44,797 nt of DNA from Patescibacteria group bacterium (GTDB lineage Bacteria > Patescibacteriota > Dojkabacteria > JAKAPS01): assembly GCA_025450075.1 (NCBI GenBank), contig JANWIC010000019.1, positions 1-44,797 of the forward strand. Direction: 5' to 3'. The notes beneath the pieces were generated by a model. The model ran no database searches. It saw only the letters and a program-made list of their open reading frames with translations, and was not told the DNA's origin. Positions within the stretch are counted from its first letter, which is position 1, and each line of letters begins with the position of its first letter. The position numbers and the translations under genes are program-made. Of this stretch, positions 21,909 to 29,624 are shown piece by piece.

Positions 21909-23927
21909 TTAATTTAATTTAGCAATTTCTTTTTTGAATTCTTCCAATTGCTTATATATACTACTATTCCTTTTTAAACCTTTCGTCAATATCCCCTGCG
22001 CGACTTCTTTTGTTTTGGTAATTAGCCCAACATCAAGAAGAGATGCTGCTTTTAGGGTTGGTATGCCTGATTGTTTTACGCCATAAACTTCACCCGGTCC
22101 CCTGTTTTGAAGGTCAAATTCTGCAATCTTTAATCCAGATGTGTTTTGACTAAATACTTGTAACCGTTCAATGCTTTCCTGCTCGGCTTGAGAAGTGAGC
22201 AAGAAACAGTATGATTGGTATTCCCCCCTTCCTACCCGTCCCCGAAGCTGATGCAGCTGTGCGAGTCCGAATCGCTCTGCTCCTTCTATTACCATGACAG
22301 AAGCATTCGGTACATCGATACCGACTTCAACCACAGGGGTTGATACGAGAATATCATACTCATGTCTTTTAAATGCTTCTAAAATCTCATCTTTCTCCCC
22401 TACTTTCATTTGTCCGTGCAGCAAGACTAATCGATAATTCGGGAATATGTCTTTTTTCAATCTTTCAAATTCTTCTTTTGCTGATGCAACATTTAATTTA
22501 TCTGAAAGACTGATAAGAGGGCAGATGATAAAGGCTTGTCTCCCTTCATCAAGTAGTGTCTTGATAAACGAATACATATCATCACGTTTTTTTTCAGGAA
22601 CTATTCGAGTAAGAATCTCTTTTCTCCCCTTTGGCAATTCATCAAGATATGATATATCCAGATCTCCGTAAATGCTTAATGCAAGGGTTCGAGGTATTGG
22701 GGTTGCAGTTAATGTCAAAGAGTGAATGAGATTCCCGTTTTTGTTTACCATCTTTTCTCGTTGATGAACACCAAAACGATGTTGTTCATCAACTATTGCA
22801 AGGCTAATTCGGTCAAGAATTTCTTGTTTGAATAATAACGCTTGCGTGCCTATAAAAATTTTTGATTCCTTTTTCGGTTTTGATTTGTTTGTAACCAATG
22901 ATACATGTTCTTCTTTAATTCCATACATGGAAAAAAGATTTACAAATGTATCATAATGCTGTTTTGCAAGGATGCTGGTAGGTGCCATAATTGCCACATC
23001 TTCTCCAGCTAAGTATGCATGATATACTGCAGCTGCAGCGACAACAGTTTTACCAGATCCAACATCTCCTTCCAAAAGCCTGTTCATAGGAGTGTTAGTT
23101 TGCAAATCGCAAAGTATTTCAGTCGTTGCCTTTTGCTGTGCTTCAGTTAGGGAAAATGGCAAACTTTTAACATATGTAGCTATTGTATTGCTGTCAGATG
23201 GAATAGGTTTTGCAGATCCATTTTTAGCAATATTTCGTTTTTCCTGCATTAACAATTGAATCAGAAGCATTTCATCAAATGCAATACGTGCTATCCCATT
23301 ACTCGCTTCATCTACACTTTCAGGAAAATGGATAGCATGAATTGCTTTATCTAGATCCACCAGATTATAAGTTTCACGTATTTCTACAGGAAGCCATTCT
23401 TGAATGGTTACTTTTTCAAGAGCATAATGAATTCTGCTTCCAAGCCATTTTGATGAAACACCTTTGGTTTCCGGATAGATTGCCGTCAGTTTTCCTAAAT
23501 GAAGTGCAGTTCCTTCTTTTAATACTTCATAGGATGGAGAAATGAATTTTGGTTTAAAAAAATCTTCAAATGTCACTTTTCCGCTTATCATAACCTCCTG
23601 GCCGACAGGAAGAGTTTTTGTTAAGTATTGCTGATTAAACCAGATGATATCTGCAATTCCACTCGCATCTTCTATGACTGCTTCGGTAAGTTTCTTGCCA
23701 TACCTTGTATATATATTACGGATTTCAAGGATTTTACCTTGTATTGTTACAAGATTTTGTGTATCAGCTGGAATATTTTTTATAGCAAGTATTTGCGATG
23801 TATCTTCGTATCGGAAAGGAAGATGATACAACAGATCTTTTATAGTATATATATTTAACTTTGCAAGTTTATTTGCATTTGCCTCACCGACAAATGGGAG
23901 AACATCGACATACGTGTGTAAATCCAT
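21909..23927 (-). CDS. recG: ATP-dependent DNA helicase RecG
   Basis: RecG remodels stalled replication forks and branched DNA. The 672-aa product has the N-terminal wedge/OB-fold domain (about residues 55-150) and a superfamily 2 helicase core. Core motifs include Walker A LLEGDVGSGKTVVAAA, the DEQH box AIVDEQHRFGVHQRE, motif III TLTATPIPRTLA, motif V STPVVEVGIDVPNASVMVIE and motif VI QLHQLRGRVGRGEYQSYCFL. Family length is about 680-690. It follows a tiny membrane-protein ORF after 2 nt and precedes rsmD by 5 nt, and is probably transcribed from the promoter at 24045-24074. Confidence 0.95.
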   Translation of the reverse strand: MDLHTYVDVLPFVGEANANKLAKLNIYTIKDLLYHLPFRYEDTSQILAIKNIPADTQNLVTIQGKILEIRNIYTRYGKKLTEAVIEDASGIADIIWFNQQYLTKTLPVGQEVMISGKVTFEDFFKPKFISPSYEVLKEGTALHLGKLTAIYPETKGVSSKWLGSRIHYALEKVTIQEWLPVEIRETYNLVDLDKAIHAIHFPESVDEASNGIARIAFDEMLLIQLLMQEKRNIAKNGSAKPIPSDSNTIATYVKSLPFSLTEAQQKATTEILCDLQTNTPMNRLLEGDVGSGKTVVAAAAVYHAYLAGEDVAIMAPTSILAKQHYDTFVNLFSMYGIKEEHVSLVTNKSKPKKESKIFIGTQALLFKQEILDRISLAIVDEQHRFGVHQREKMVNKNGNLIHSLTLTATPIPRTLALSIYGDLDISYLDELPKGRKEILTRIVPEKKRDDMYSFIKTLLDEGRQAFIICPLISLSDKLNVASAKEEFERLKKDIFPNYRLVLLHGQMKVGEKDEILEAFKRHEYDILVSTPVVEVGIDVPNASVMVIEGAERFGLAQLHQLRGRVGRGEYQSYCFLLTSQAEQESIERLQVFSQNTSGLKIAEFDLQNRGPGEVYGVKQSGIPTLKAASLLDVGLITKTKEVAQGILTKGLKRNSSIYKQLEEFKKEIAKLN

Positions 23928-23929
23928 TG

Positions 23930-24037
23930 CTAAATGACTAAAAGCAAAGAAGAAAGGATCATGGAAATGATAACAATAAACATGAATGTGATGAATATCT
24001 TTTTATGATGTTTTAGTAATGCTTTTCGTATTTTCAT
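23930..24037 (-). CDS. 35-residue single-pass membrane protein
   Basis: The ORF reads MKIRKALLKHHKKIFITFMF then IVIISMILSSLLLVI: a strongly basic N-terminus followed by one hydrophobic helix of about 20 residues. An earlier in-frame ATG at 24136 would add 33 residues but would start upstream of the promoter. The ATG at 24037 lies 7 nt after a good -10 box, which supports this start and a leaderless mRNA. It ends 2 nt before recG, so it is the first gene of that operon. Function is unknown. It could also act mainly as a leader ORF for recG. Confidence 0.5.
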   Translation of the reverse strand: MKIRKALLKHHKKIFITFMFIVIISMILSSLLLVI

Positions 24038-24044
24038 AATTAGA

Positions 24045-24074
24045 ATTGTATCATTTAATTGAAATACATGACAA
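24045..24074 (-). promoter_or_regulatory. promoter of the small ORF-recG-rsmD operon
   Basis: On the minus strand TTGTCA (24074-24069), an 18 nt spacer and TACAAT (24050-24045) end 7 nt before the ATG at 24037. Transcription would start at or next to that ATG. Confidence 0.6.
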
Positions 24075-24138
24075 ATAAAGGGGAAAGTAAAATAGATATC
24101 ATAATGTATATTGTAAAGTTTACTAAATTGATGCAAAG

Positions 24139-24167
24139 TTGTATTTCCTGAAGCAATAGTATAAAAT
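24139..24167 (+). promoter_or_regulatory. promoter of the orphan gene at 24190
   Basis: TTGTAT (24139-24144), a 17 nt spacer and TAAAAT (24162-24167) precede the ATG at 24190. A second possible -10, TATACT (24179-24184), lies closer to the start. Both fall inside the inverted repeat at 24158-24184. Confidence 0.5.
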
Positions 24168-24184
24168 CCACTAAATTTTATACT
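24158..24184. repeat. perfect 10-bp inverted repeat over the promoter of the orphan gene
   Basis: AGTATAAAAT and ATTTTATACT are exact inverted repeats around the 7-nt spacer CCACTAA. The element spans the -10 region and the expected transcription start and ends 5 nt before the ATG, as expected for an operator bound by a dimeric repressor or for a start-occluding hairpin. Confidence 0.65.
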
Positions 24185-24189
24185 ATTAT

Positions 24190-24753
24190 ATGCTTAATAA
24201 TGGTGCTTTTGTAGCAAATACAGAAGAGGCAGATCTCTCACGAATAATTGTCGATTATCCAAATAGGGTAATAATAATAAAAGGTGGGCTTCATCTTTAC
24301 TCTAGGACTGGATTTGAACCATTTTATTTTAATAATGAACCTGTCTATGTTATTGGTACTGATGAAGTTTTTCAATCTAATACTCCGGGATTTCGAGCTG
24401 ATTTCTATACTCAAAAATCATTAGAAAGAAGAAGTGTATTGCGTGAACTAGAAGGAGATATTCGTGTTTTAATGCATCTCTTAAACACTGGAGAAATTCC
24501 GCATGAATACAAATGGTTAGGAGGTTTAACAAATGAGAAATTTGCGAGGTATGTAATCAAGCATCTTGAGGGTCATATTTTGATCACTAATTCTTTAAAA
24601 GAATGGCTTGAAAGAAATGATCCTTCTGCTTTGAATCTTACTGATATTGAATTTCTTGATTATTTTTTAACAAGCAACTTAAGTGATTTGATATCATCAG
24701 ACTATGGAAATAGATTGCCCGTTGTTATCCTACTCGATGAACTTCGAACATAA
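24190..24753 (+). CDS. uncharacterised protein with palindrome-controlled promoter
   Basis: I do not recognise this 187-aa soluble protein; it has no signal peptide or membrane segment. Its N-terminal part is beta-rich (IIVDYPNRVIIIKGGLHLYS, then YFNNEPVYVIGTDEVF). From about residue 80 it is helical (LERRSVLRELEGDIRVLMHL), and it ends with a strand-like VVILLDELRT. It is a single-gene unit: it is divergent from the recG operon, a gap of 65 nt follows before the penicillin-binding protein gene, and it has its own promoter with a perfect palindrome. That placement suggests tight or autoregulated expression, which is inference. Confidence 0.65.
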   Translation: MLNNGAFVANTEEADLSRIIVDYPNRVIIIKGGLHLYSRTGFEPFYFNNEPVYVIGTDEVFQSNTPGFRADFYTQKSLERRSVLRELEGDIRVLMHLLNTGEIPHEYKWLGGLTNEKFARYVIKHLEGHILITNSLKEWLERNDPSALNLTDIEFLDYFLTSNLSDLISSDYGNRLPVVILLDELRT

Positions 24754-24790
24754 ATTCCTAAAAATTACTTCTCTACTTTTCATATATATA

Positions 24791-24799
24791 TGGTATAAT
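24791..24799 (+). promoter_or_regulatory. extended -10 promoter of the penicillin-binding protein gene
   Basis: TGGTATAAT is a perfect -10 box with the TGn extension, preceded by a 12-bp AT palindrome CATATATATATG (24781-24792 region). No good -35 box sits at the usual distance, as is typical for extended -10 promoters. The ATG follows 19 nt later without a Shine-Dalgarno sequence. Confidence 0.5.
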
Positions 24800-24818
24800 A
24801 TGCGCATCACTCTGTGAA

Positions 24819-27800
24819 ATGGGAACACTAACATATCAAAAGATAAAAGAATATTTAGGATTTGAACAGCCTTTAAAAGGTAAGCGAAAACCGGTAAAAA
24901 GACATGTAAAAAAAGATGGAAAAAAAGATGAAGACAGAAAAAAGCTAATTATTAAGATTGCTCTCATAGGTGGAGGGTTATTTGGTTTAGTCCTTATTGT
25001 CGGACTTATCGGTTTTGGTATTATGGTTATTGCATACAGTAAGCAACTTCCTCCGCCGGGTAAACCGTTTGCAACGCAGGATATTGCCCAGGACACGAAT
25101 ATATATGATAAGAATGGGGTGCTTTTAGCTGCACTTCATGGAAATGTGGAAAGAAATTGGGCTCCATTAAATACTATCAGTAAAAATATGCAGGTTTCAA
25201 TGATTTCTGCAGAAGATGTCAATTTCTATAATGAACCAGGAATAGATGTATTGGGAATTGCACGTGCTGCAATTGAAGATGTTCTCCACCGGGGGCAAGG
25301 ACTACAGGGTGCAAGTACTATCACACAACAGCTTGCTAAATTAACAGAACTGTCAGATGAAAGGACGATACAAAGAAAAGTTAAGGAACTCATCTTAACG
25401 TTTGAAATAGAAAAACAATATTCAAAAGATCAAATTCTTGAAGCGTATCTTAACCAAATTCCATTTGGGGGAGATATCTCTGGAGTAAGGGTAGCCTCTG
25501 AGAAATATTTCAATATTGAACCTTCACAGTTGGATCTTGCTCAAAGTGCTTTCTTAGCAGCACTTCCGCAAGCTCCAAGTTATTATTCCCCACTATATGG
25601 CACGAATCCAACTCTTTCAGATGGGAATCCTGCATATGTCGATCGGGCATATTATGTACTGGACAATATGTTAAAGCATAGTGATATTACTCATGTAACC
25701 AAGACACAAATAACAGCAGCAAAAGCTGAAATTAAAAACTTCAAATTTACTCAGGATACTTCTCAATACAAAGCATATCATTTTGTCGGGTATGTTAAGA
25801 ATCTTTTAGAGAATATGTATGGTACACAGGTTTCCAGTGCAGGATACCAAGTATATACCACACTTGATTACAGTATGCAGCAGGTAGCTGAAAGCGAAAT
25901 AAATAGAGAATATAACGATTTGAATAATAAGTATAAATTTAATGGAGATGATGCAGCTATGGTCAGCATCGATCCAAAATCAGGAGAAATACTTGCTATG
26001 GTTGGATCTCCAAAAGGAGGTACCACCGTCAACATTGTTACAAGCGGAATGGCATCCCAGGGAGGAAATGGAGTGCAGCCAGGATCTTCTATTAAACCAA
26101 TGTTGTATATGAGTGCATTTAAAAACCTTGGATGGGCGCCATCCACATTTATGCCGGATGTCCCAATCTCAATCCCAAGTTATAACGGATATACATATCC
26201 TAGTCCATACTCACCTACTAACTTTGCAGGAGAAAGTGAAAAGATAAGCGATTTACCGATTATGAATATCGACCATGCGTTAAGCTATTCCTTAAATATC
26301 CCGGCTGTAGAAGCCCTCTACACTCTTACACCAACCAAATTCATCAATGATTTACAATCTCTTGGGTATTCCAATATATCTCCTAGTGGGCATGCAAATG
26401 ATTTAAGTTTTGCAATTGGAGGTGAAAATGTATCACTTCTTGAGCATGCTGATGCGTATGGAGTATTTGCAGATGAAGGGACCCTCTACCCTCCAACTGC
26501 AATCCTTAAAATTACAGATTCAAAAGGGAAAGTTTTGTACCAATATGATCCGACAAGTGTTGGGAAAAAAGTTGTTGATCCAGCTTATCCATATATGATA
26601 GATACGATGTTGCAGCATTATGTATATCTGCTTAAAGTAGGTAATGCCTATACACCGCAATTATTTAAAGATTATGGTACCAGTCTTGCTGGAAAGACCG
26701 GAACTAATAATACGGTAGATGCTAATGGTAATGAAGGTAATGCCTCCTCTTTAACATTTGTAGGATATACACCTGACCTGGTATCTGAATTCTGGTTTGG
26801 TAACCAGCAGTATCAGGGTAAGCCATTAACTACATATGGAGGATATATTCCTGAAGGAGAATATCTCATCCCGTATTGGGGAGATTATATGGAAAAAGTA
26901 TTACCGAAATTTCCAAAGGATCAATTCTCAAGGCCTGCAGATGTTGTGACGACACAAATTTGTTCTGACACCGGCTTATTATATCAATCTGGAACAACTA
27001 ATTGTCCTGTTACGCAAGGGGTTTTCGAAAAAGATCATTTACCTCCTGTAGATAATGCCCATGTTCAGGTGAATGTCTGTCCTGATAACCCGAATCAATT
27101 GGCAACACCGGATATGGTTACAGCCGGGGTTGCAGTAGCAAAAACATTTGTAACCTACAAGACACCTGATCCTTTCTTTCAACCAATGCTTGATAATTTC
27201 GTTACAAAGAATGGTGGTGTAAACCAGGTCCCAACAGCGTATTGTACAACTTCTCAGGGATTAATAGTGTCTTTCACAAGTCCTGTTTCTGGCGCAACTT
27301 TCGCCGCAGGAACCCAGGTAAGTGTAAATGCATCAATCATTGCAGTAAATACGCAAAATACATACTCAAATGCCGACTTGTATTTTAATGGCGATAAAGT
27401 GGGATCCTTAAGTGGCTCGAACGGAACATATACCTCTTCATTTACTATTCCTGCAACACTTGGAAATGGATCATATCCACTTACAATAAAAGCATTTGAT
27501 AATACCGGTGCAGAGAAAGATGCAACAATCCAGATTAATGTTGGTATAGCATCCCCAACTCCACCTCCCGGACAAAGTGGAAATATAACTATTACTTCAC
27601 CATATCCTGGTCAGCATATTATTCCTTCAGTTCCTACCCCACTGAAATTAACGATTAATGGTGTTGATTTATCTACCGTTTCATCTGTATATTTTGATAT
27701 CTATTCTAACGGAACGGCAATCAATGGATCCCATATTAATGCTTCAAGAAATGGTGGTGGAAACGAATGGAATGCATCATACCAATTCCCTCCTGAGAGT

Positions 27801-27875
27801 GGTTACACTATCTATGGAACAGCCGTTATTACAGGGAAAGGGACAATAAGCGGATCAGTATCCGTATCTCCTTAG
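24819..27875 (+). CDS. bifunctional penicillin-binding protein (glycosyltransferase GT51 + transpeptidase)
   Basis: Class A PBPs polymerise lipid II and cross-link peptidoglycan outside the membrane. The 1018-aa product has a basic cytoplasmic tail, a membrane helix (about residues 43-73) and a GT51 domain (about 95-265) with catalytic Glu in SAEDVNFYNEPGID and the GASTITQQLAK motif. The transpeptidase domain (about 345-680) has SxxK at S423-K426, SxN at S491-N493 and KTG at K626-G628. After about residue 790 come two Ig-like modules, IVSFTSPVSGATFAAGTQVS and, after a Pro-rich linker, ITITSPYPGQHIIPS. These extracellular modules make it longer than typical PBP1A and may bind wall or surface partners. 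It converges with rplT, 18 nt apart. Confidence 0.93.
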   Translation: MGTLTYQKIKEYLGFEQPLKGKRKPVKRHVKKDGKKDEDRKKLIIKIALIGGGLFGLVLIVGLIGFGIMVIAYSKQLPPPGKPFATQDIAQDTNIYDKNGVLLAALHGNVERNWAPLNTISKNMQVSMISAEDVNFYNEPGIDVLGIARAAIEDVLHRGQGLQGASTITQQLAKLTELSDERTIQRKVKELILTFEIEKQYSKDQILEAYLNQIPFGGDISGVRVASEKYFNIEPSQLDLAQSAFLAALPQAPSYYSPLYGTNPTLSDGNPAYVDRAYYVLDNMLKHSDITHVTKTQITAAKAEIKNFKFTQDTSQYKAYHFVGYVKNLLENMYGTQVSSAGYQVYTTLDYSMQQVAESEINREYNDLNNKYKFNGDDAAMVSIDPKSGEILAMVGSPKGGTTVNIVTSGMASQGGNGVQPGSSIKPMLYMSAFKNLGWAPSTFMPDVPISIPSYNGYTYPSPYSPTNFAGESEKISDLPIMNIDHALSYSLNIPAVEALYTLTPTKFINDLQSLGYSNISPSGHANDLSFAIGGENVSLLEHADAYGVFADEGTLYPPTAILKITDSKGKVLYQYDPTSVGKKVVDPAYPYMIDTMLQHYVYLLKVGNAYTPQLFKDYGTSLAGKTGTNNTVDANGNEGNASSLTFVGYTPDLVSEFWFGNQQYQGKPLTTYGGYIPEGEYLIPYWGDYMEKVLPKFPKDQFSRPADVVTTQICSDTGLLYQSGTTNCPVTQGVFEKDHLPPVDNAHVQVNVCPDNPNQLATPDMVTAGVAVAKTFVTYKTPDPFFQPMLDNFVTKNGGVNQVPTAYCTTSQGLIVSFTSPVSGATFAAGTQVSVNASIIAVNTQNTYSNADLYFNGDKVGSLSGSNGTYTSSFTIPATLGNGSYPLTIKAFDNTGAEKDATIQINVGIASPTPPPGQSGNITITSPYPGQHIIPSVPTPLKLTINGVDLSTVSSVYFDIYSNGTAINGSHINASRNGGGNEWNASYQFPPESGYTIYGTAVITGKGTISGSVSVSP

Positions 27876-27893
27876 AGTATAAGGGAAATTGTT

Positions 27894-28238
27894 TTAAGCT
27901 TTTACTTCTTCAACGACTTTGTTGAAAATTTCCGGCTCATTGAGAGCCAGATCAGCAAGCATCTTTCTATTAATTCCAACTTTAGCTTTTGAAAGCAAGT
28001 TGATGAATCTGCTATATGACACGTTATGAGATGCTAATCCAGCATTAATGCGTTGTATCCATAATTCTCTAAATGTTCCTTTTTTCTTTCTTCTTCCGTT
28101 GAATGCATACTGTCCTGCATGAAGCATTGCTTCTTTTGATACGCGAACTAATTTATGCTTACTCATCCGGTAGCCTTTTGTTGCTTTATGGATCTTTTTG
28201 TGGTTTTGTCTTCGGGTTACACCTGTTTTAACTCGCAT
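27894..28238 (-). CDS. rplT: 50S ribosomal protein L20
   Basis: The 114-aa product begins MRVKTGVTRRQNHKKIHKAT and has the conserved LWIQRINAGLASHNVSYSRF block near its middle. L20 is needed for early 50S assembly. Length matches the family (about 115-118). It is the last gene of infC-rpmI-rplT and starts 9 nt after rpmI. No Shine-Dalgarno sequence is visible. Confidence 0.96.
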   Translation of the reverse strand: MRVKTGVTRRQNHKKIHKATKGYRMSKHKLVRVSKEAMLHAGQYAFNGRRKKKGTFRELWIQRINAGLASHNVSYSRFINLLSKAKVGINRKMLADLALNEPEIFNKVVEEVKA

Positions 28239-28247
28239 AGTTGTATA

Positions 28248-28451
28248 TTAAGATAATGATTTGATGAGAACATCTGCCTGATTACTATTATTCAGATTTC
28301 TTTCAATTTTTCCTCGAAATTGTCTAAATTTTCTCTTTTTTGATGCGTTGTGTGAAAAACCATGTGCTTCAAACATCACTTTTGGTTTTGCATGTTTTGG
28401 ATTAGAAAGAGTATATCTCTTTGAAAGAACTTTTCTTGATTTTTGTTTCAT
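28248..28451 (-). CDS. rpmI: 50S ribosomal protein L35
   Basis: The 67-aa basic protein begins MKQKSRKVLSKRYTLSNPKH and contains ASKKRKFRQFRGKIERN, consistent with L35 though more divergent than its neighbours. Its position between infC and rplT is the universal bacterial arrangement and supports the call. It begins 17 nt after infC. Confidence 0.88.
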   Translation of the reverse strand: MKQKSRKVLSKRYTLSNPKHAKPKVMFEAHGFSHNASKKRKFRQFRGKIERNLNNSNQADVLIKSLS

Positions 28452-28468
28452 GTATACAGCATGATAAA

Positions 28469-29020
28469 TTATTTTTTCCCCGGTCTGACTATTGCCAGAA
28501 TTTGTTTTGCTTCATATTTAGGCGCTGTATCAACAATACTGTCTTCTGCTAATGCAGTGATAATATTGTTCATCAAGCTTTTCCCAAGTTCATAATTCAC
28601 TCTTCCCTGCATCTTTATTACTAATTTCACGTTATGCTTTTCTTCTAAAAATTCCTTAACTCTTTTCAGTTTATGATCTAAATCATTTTTTCCGATAAGA
28701 GGATGAAACCACATCTCCTTTAATTCTTTGCTTTTACTATGTTTTTTGGTCTGTTTTTCCTTTTTTAACAATTCAAACTTAAACTTTGACCATGATTGCA
28801 CCCGGGCTACAGGTGGATCAGCATTTGTTGCTACTTCAATAAGGTCTAATCCCCGTTCCTTTGCGTACTCTAAAGCTTTTTGTGTATCCATGACTCCAAG
28901 TTGCTCACCTTCTTCGGATATGACTCGAAGAGTAGGAGAACTGATCTGTTCGTTGCATCTATACTTACTTTCTAACGTATTCTTTGGTTTATATTGTAAC
29001 TGTCTATTGTATATCGCCAA
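28469..29020 (-). CDS. infC: translation initiation factor IF-3
   Basis: IF-3 prevents premature subunit joining and checks the start codon. The 183-aa product has the N-domain with RCNEQISSPTLRVISEEGEQ and the C-domain with KMQGRVNYELGKSLMNNI and IVRPGK, matching the family in length and motifs. The only in-frame start compatible with the conserved N-terminus is TTG at 29020; upstream codons run into a stop. Non-ATG starts are a known feature of infC, because IF-3 discriminates against them and so regulates itself. The leader is only about 20 nt and lacks a Shine-Dalgarno sequence. Confidence 0.94.
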   Translation of the reverse strand: MAIYNRQLQYKPKNTLESKYRCNEQISSPTLRVISEEGEQLGVMDTQKALEYAKERGLDLIEVATNADPPVARVQSWSKFKFELLKKEKQTKKHSKSKELKEMWFHPLIGKNDLDHKLKRVKEFLEEKHNVKLVIKMQGRVNYELGKSLMNNIITALAEDSIVDTAPKYEAKQILAIVRPGKK

Positions 29021-29044
29021 TGGTAGATATAATTAACGCTTTTG

Positions 29045-29073
29045 ATGATACCAAATAAGCCCTATTTTGTCAA
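29045..29073 (-). promoter_or_regulatory. promoter of infC-rpmI-rplT
   Basis: On the minus strand a perfect -35 TTGACA (29073-29068), a 17 nt spacer and TATCAT (29050-29045) with a TGG extension precede the infC TTG by 24 nt. The leader is too short for the long L20-binding structures known from Bacillus and E. coli. Confidence 0.7.
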
Positions 29074-29113
29074 AAAATACGGGTATTATATTGAAAGGTA
29101 TATAAAAATCTCT

Positions 29114-29142
29114 TTGACATCCACAACCATATGCATTATAGT
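29114..29142 (+). promoter_or_regulatory. promoter of the PH-like protein gene
   Basis: A perfect -35 TTGACA (29114-29119), a 17 nt spacer and TATAGT (29137-29142) precede the ATG at 29166 by 23 nt, diverging from the infC promoter. Confidence 0.7.
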
Positions 29143-29165
29143 AGAAATATATTAGTGGTAATAAC

Positions 29166-29624
29166 ATGATTAATCTTGATATTGTAGGATTTATGCTTAG
29201 GAATGCAAAAGATTTGCATGATGATTCAATGGTGACTGCCGCAAGAGAAAAAGGATATGATGAAGGAAGTATTAAAGAGGCAATGGATGCAATTGATCGG
29301 GATGAAATAATTGTAGTATCAACATTGTGGTTTTTAACCCCTATTAGTCCAATCATATATAGACTTGGAGTGAGAAAAGTAAGTATCGAAAGAAGAGTCT
29401 TGTGGGGACTTTTTAGAAACAATACCGATGTTGGAATTCGCGCAATTGATAATGCTAAAATCTCAGAAAGAATTGTCAGTGCATCTGTTACCATAACACA
29501 TTCTGACCAAAGTGAAGTTCTCATTGATAAAATCACAAAAAGCGATGCAAGAAAAATTGAGCAATTCTTCGGTTCAGTTATTGAAGCTCAGCGCAGCAAT
29601 GTAGTCAATATCGCATCTGATTAG
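29166..29624 (+). CDS. small protein with UBA-like N-terminus and possible bacterial PH-like domain
   Basis: The 152-aa protein has two parts. Residues 1-45 include AREKGYDEGSIKEAMDAI, a short three-helix pattern resembling UBA-like or SHOCT-like segments common in patescibacterial proteins. Residues about 52-145 contain VRKVSIERRVLWGLFRNNTD, IRAIDNAKISERIV and then VTITHSDQSEVLIDKI. This strand pattern with R-x-LWGLF and an ID-x-AKI strand resembles bacterial PH-like (bPH) domains. There is no clear membrane helix. The fold assignment is inference from sequence pattern. It has a strong own promoter and converges with the helicase-nuclease gene, overlapping it by 4 nt at the stops. Confidence 0.6.
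   Translation: MINLDIVGFMLRNAKDLHDDSMVTAAREKGYDEGSIKEAMDAIDRDEIIVVSTLWFLTPISPIIYRLGVRKVSIERRVLWGLFRNNTDVGIRAIDNAKISERIVSASVTITHSDQSEVLIDKITKSDARKIEQFFGSVIEAQRSNVVNIASD

Noticed and set aside
29033-29536. 167-codon open frame on the minus strand
   Set aside because: Antisense to the PH-like gene, and it covers the two divergent promoters; the plus-strand gene has a perfect -35 box and sensible protein composition.
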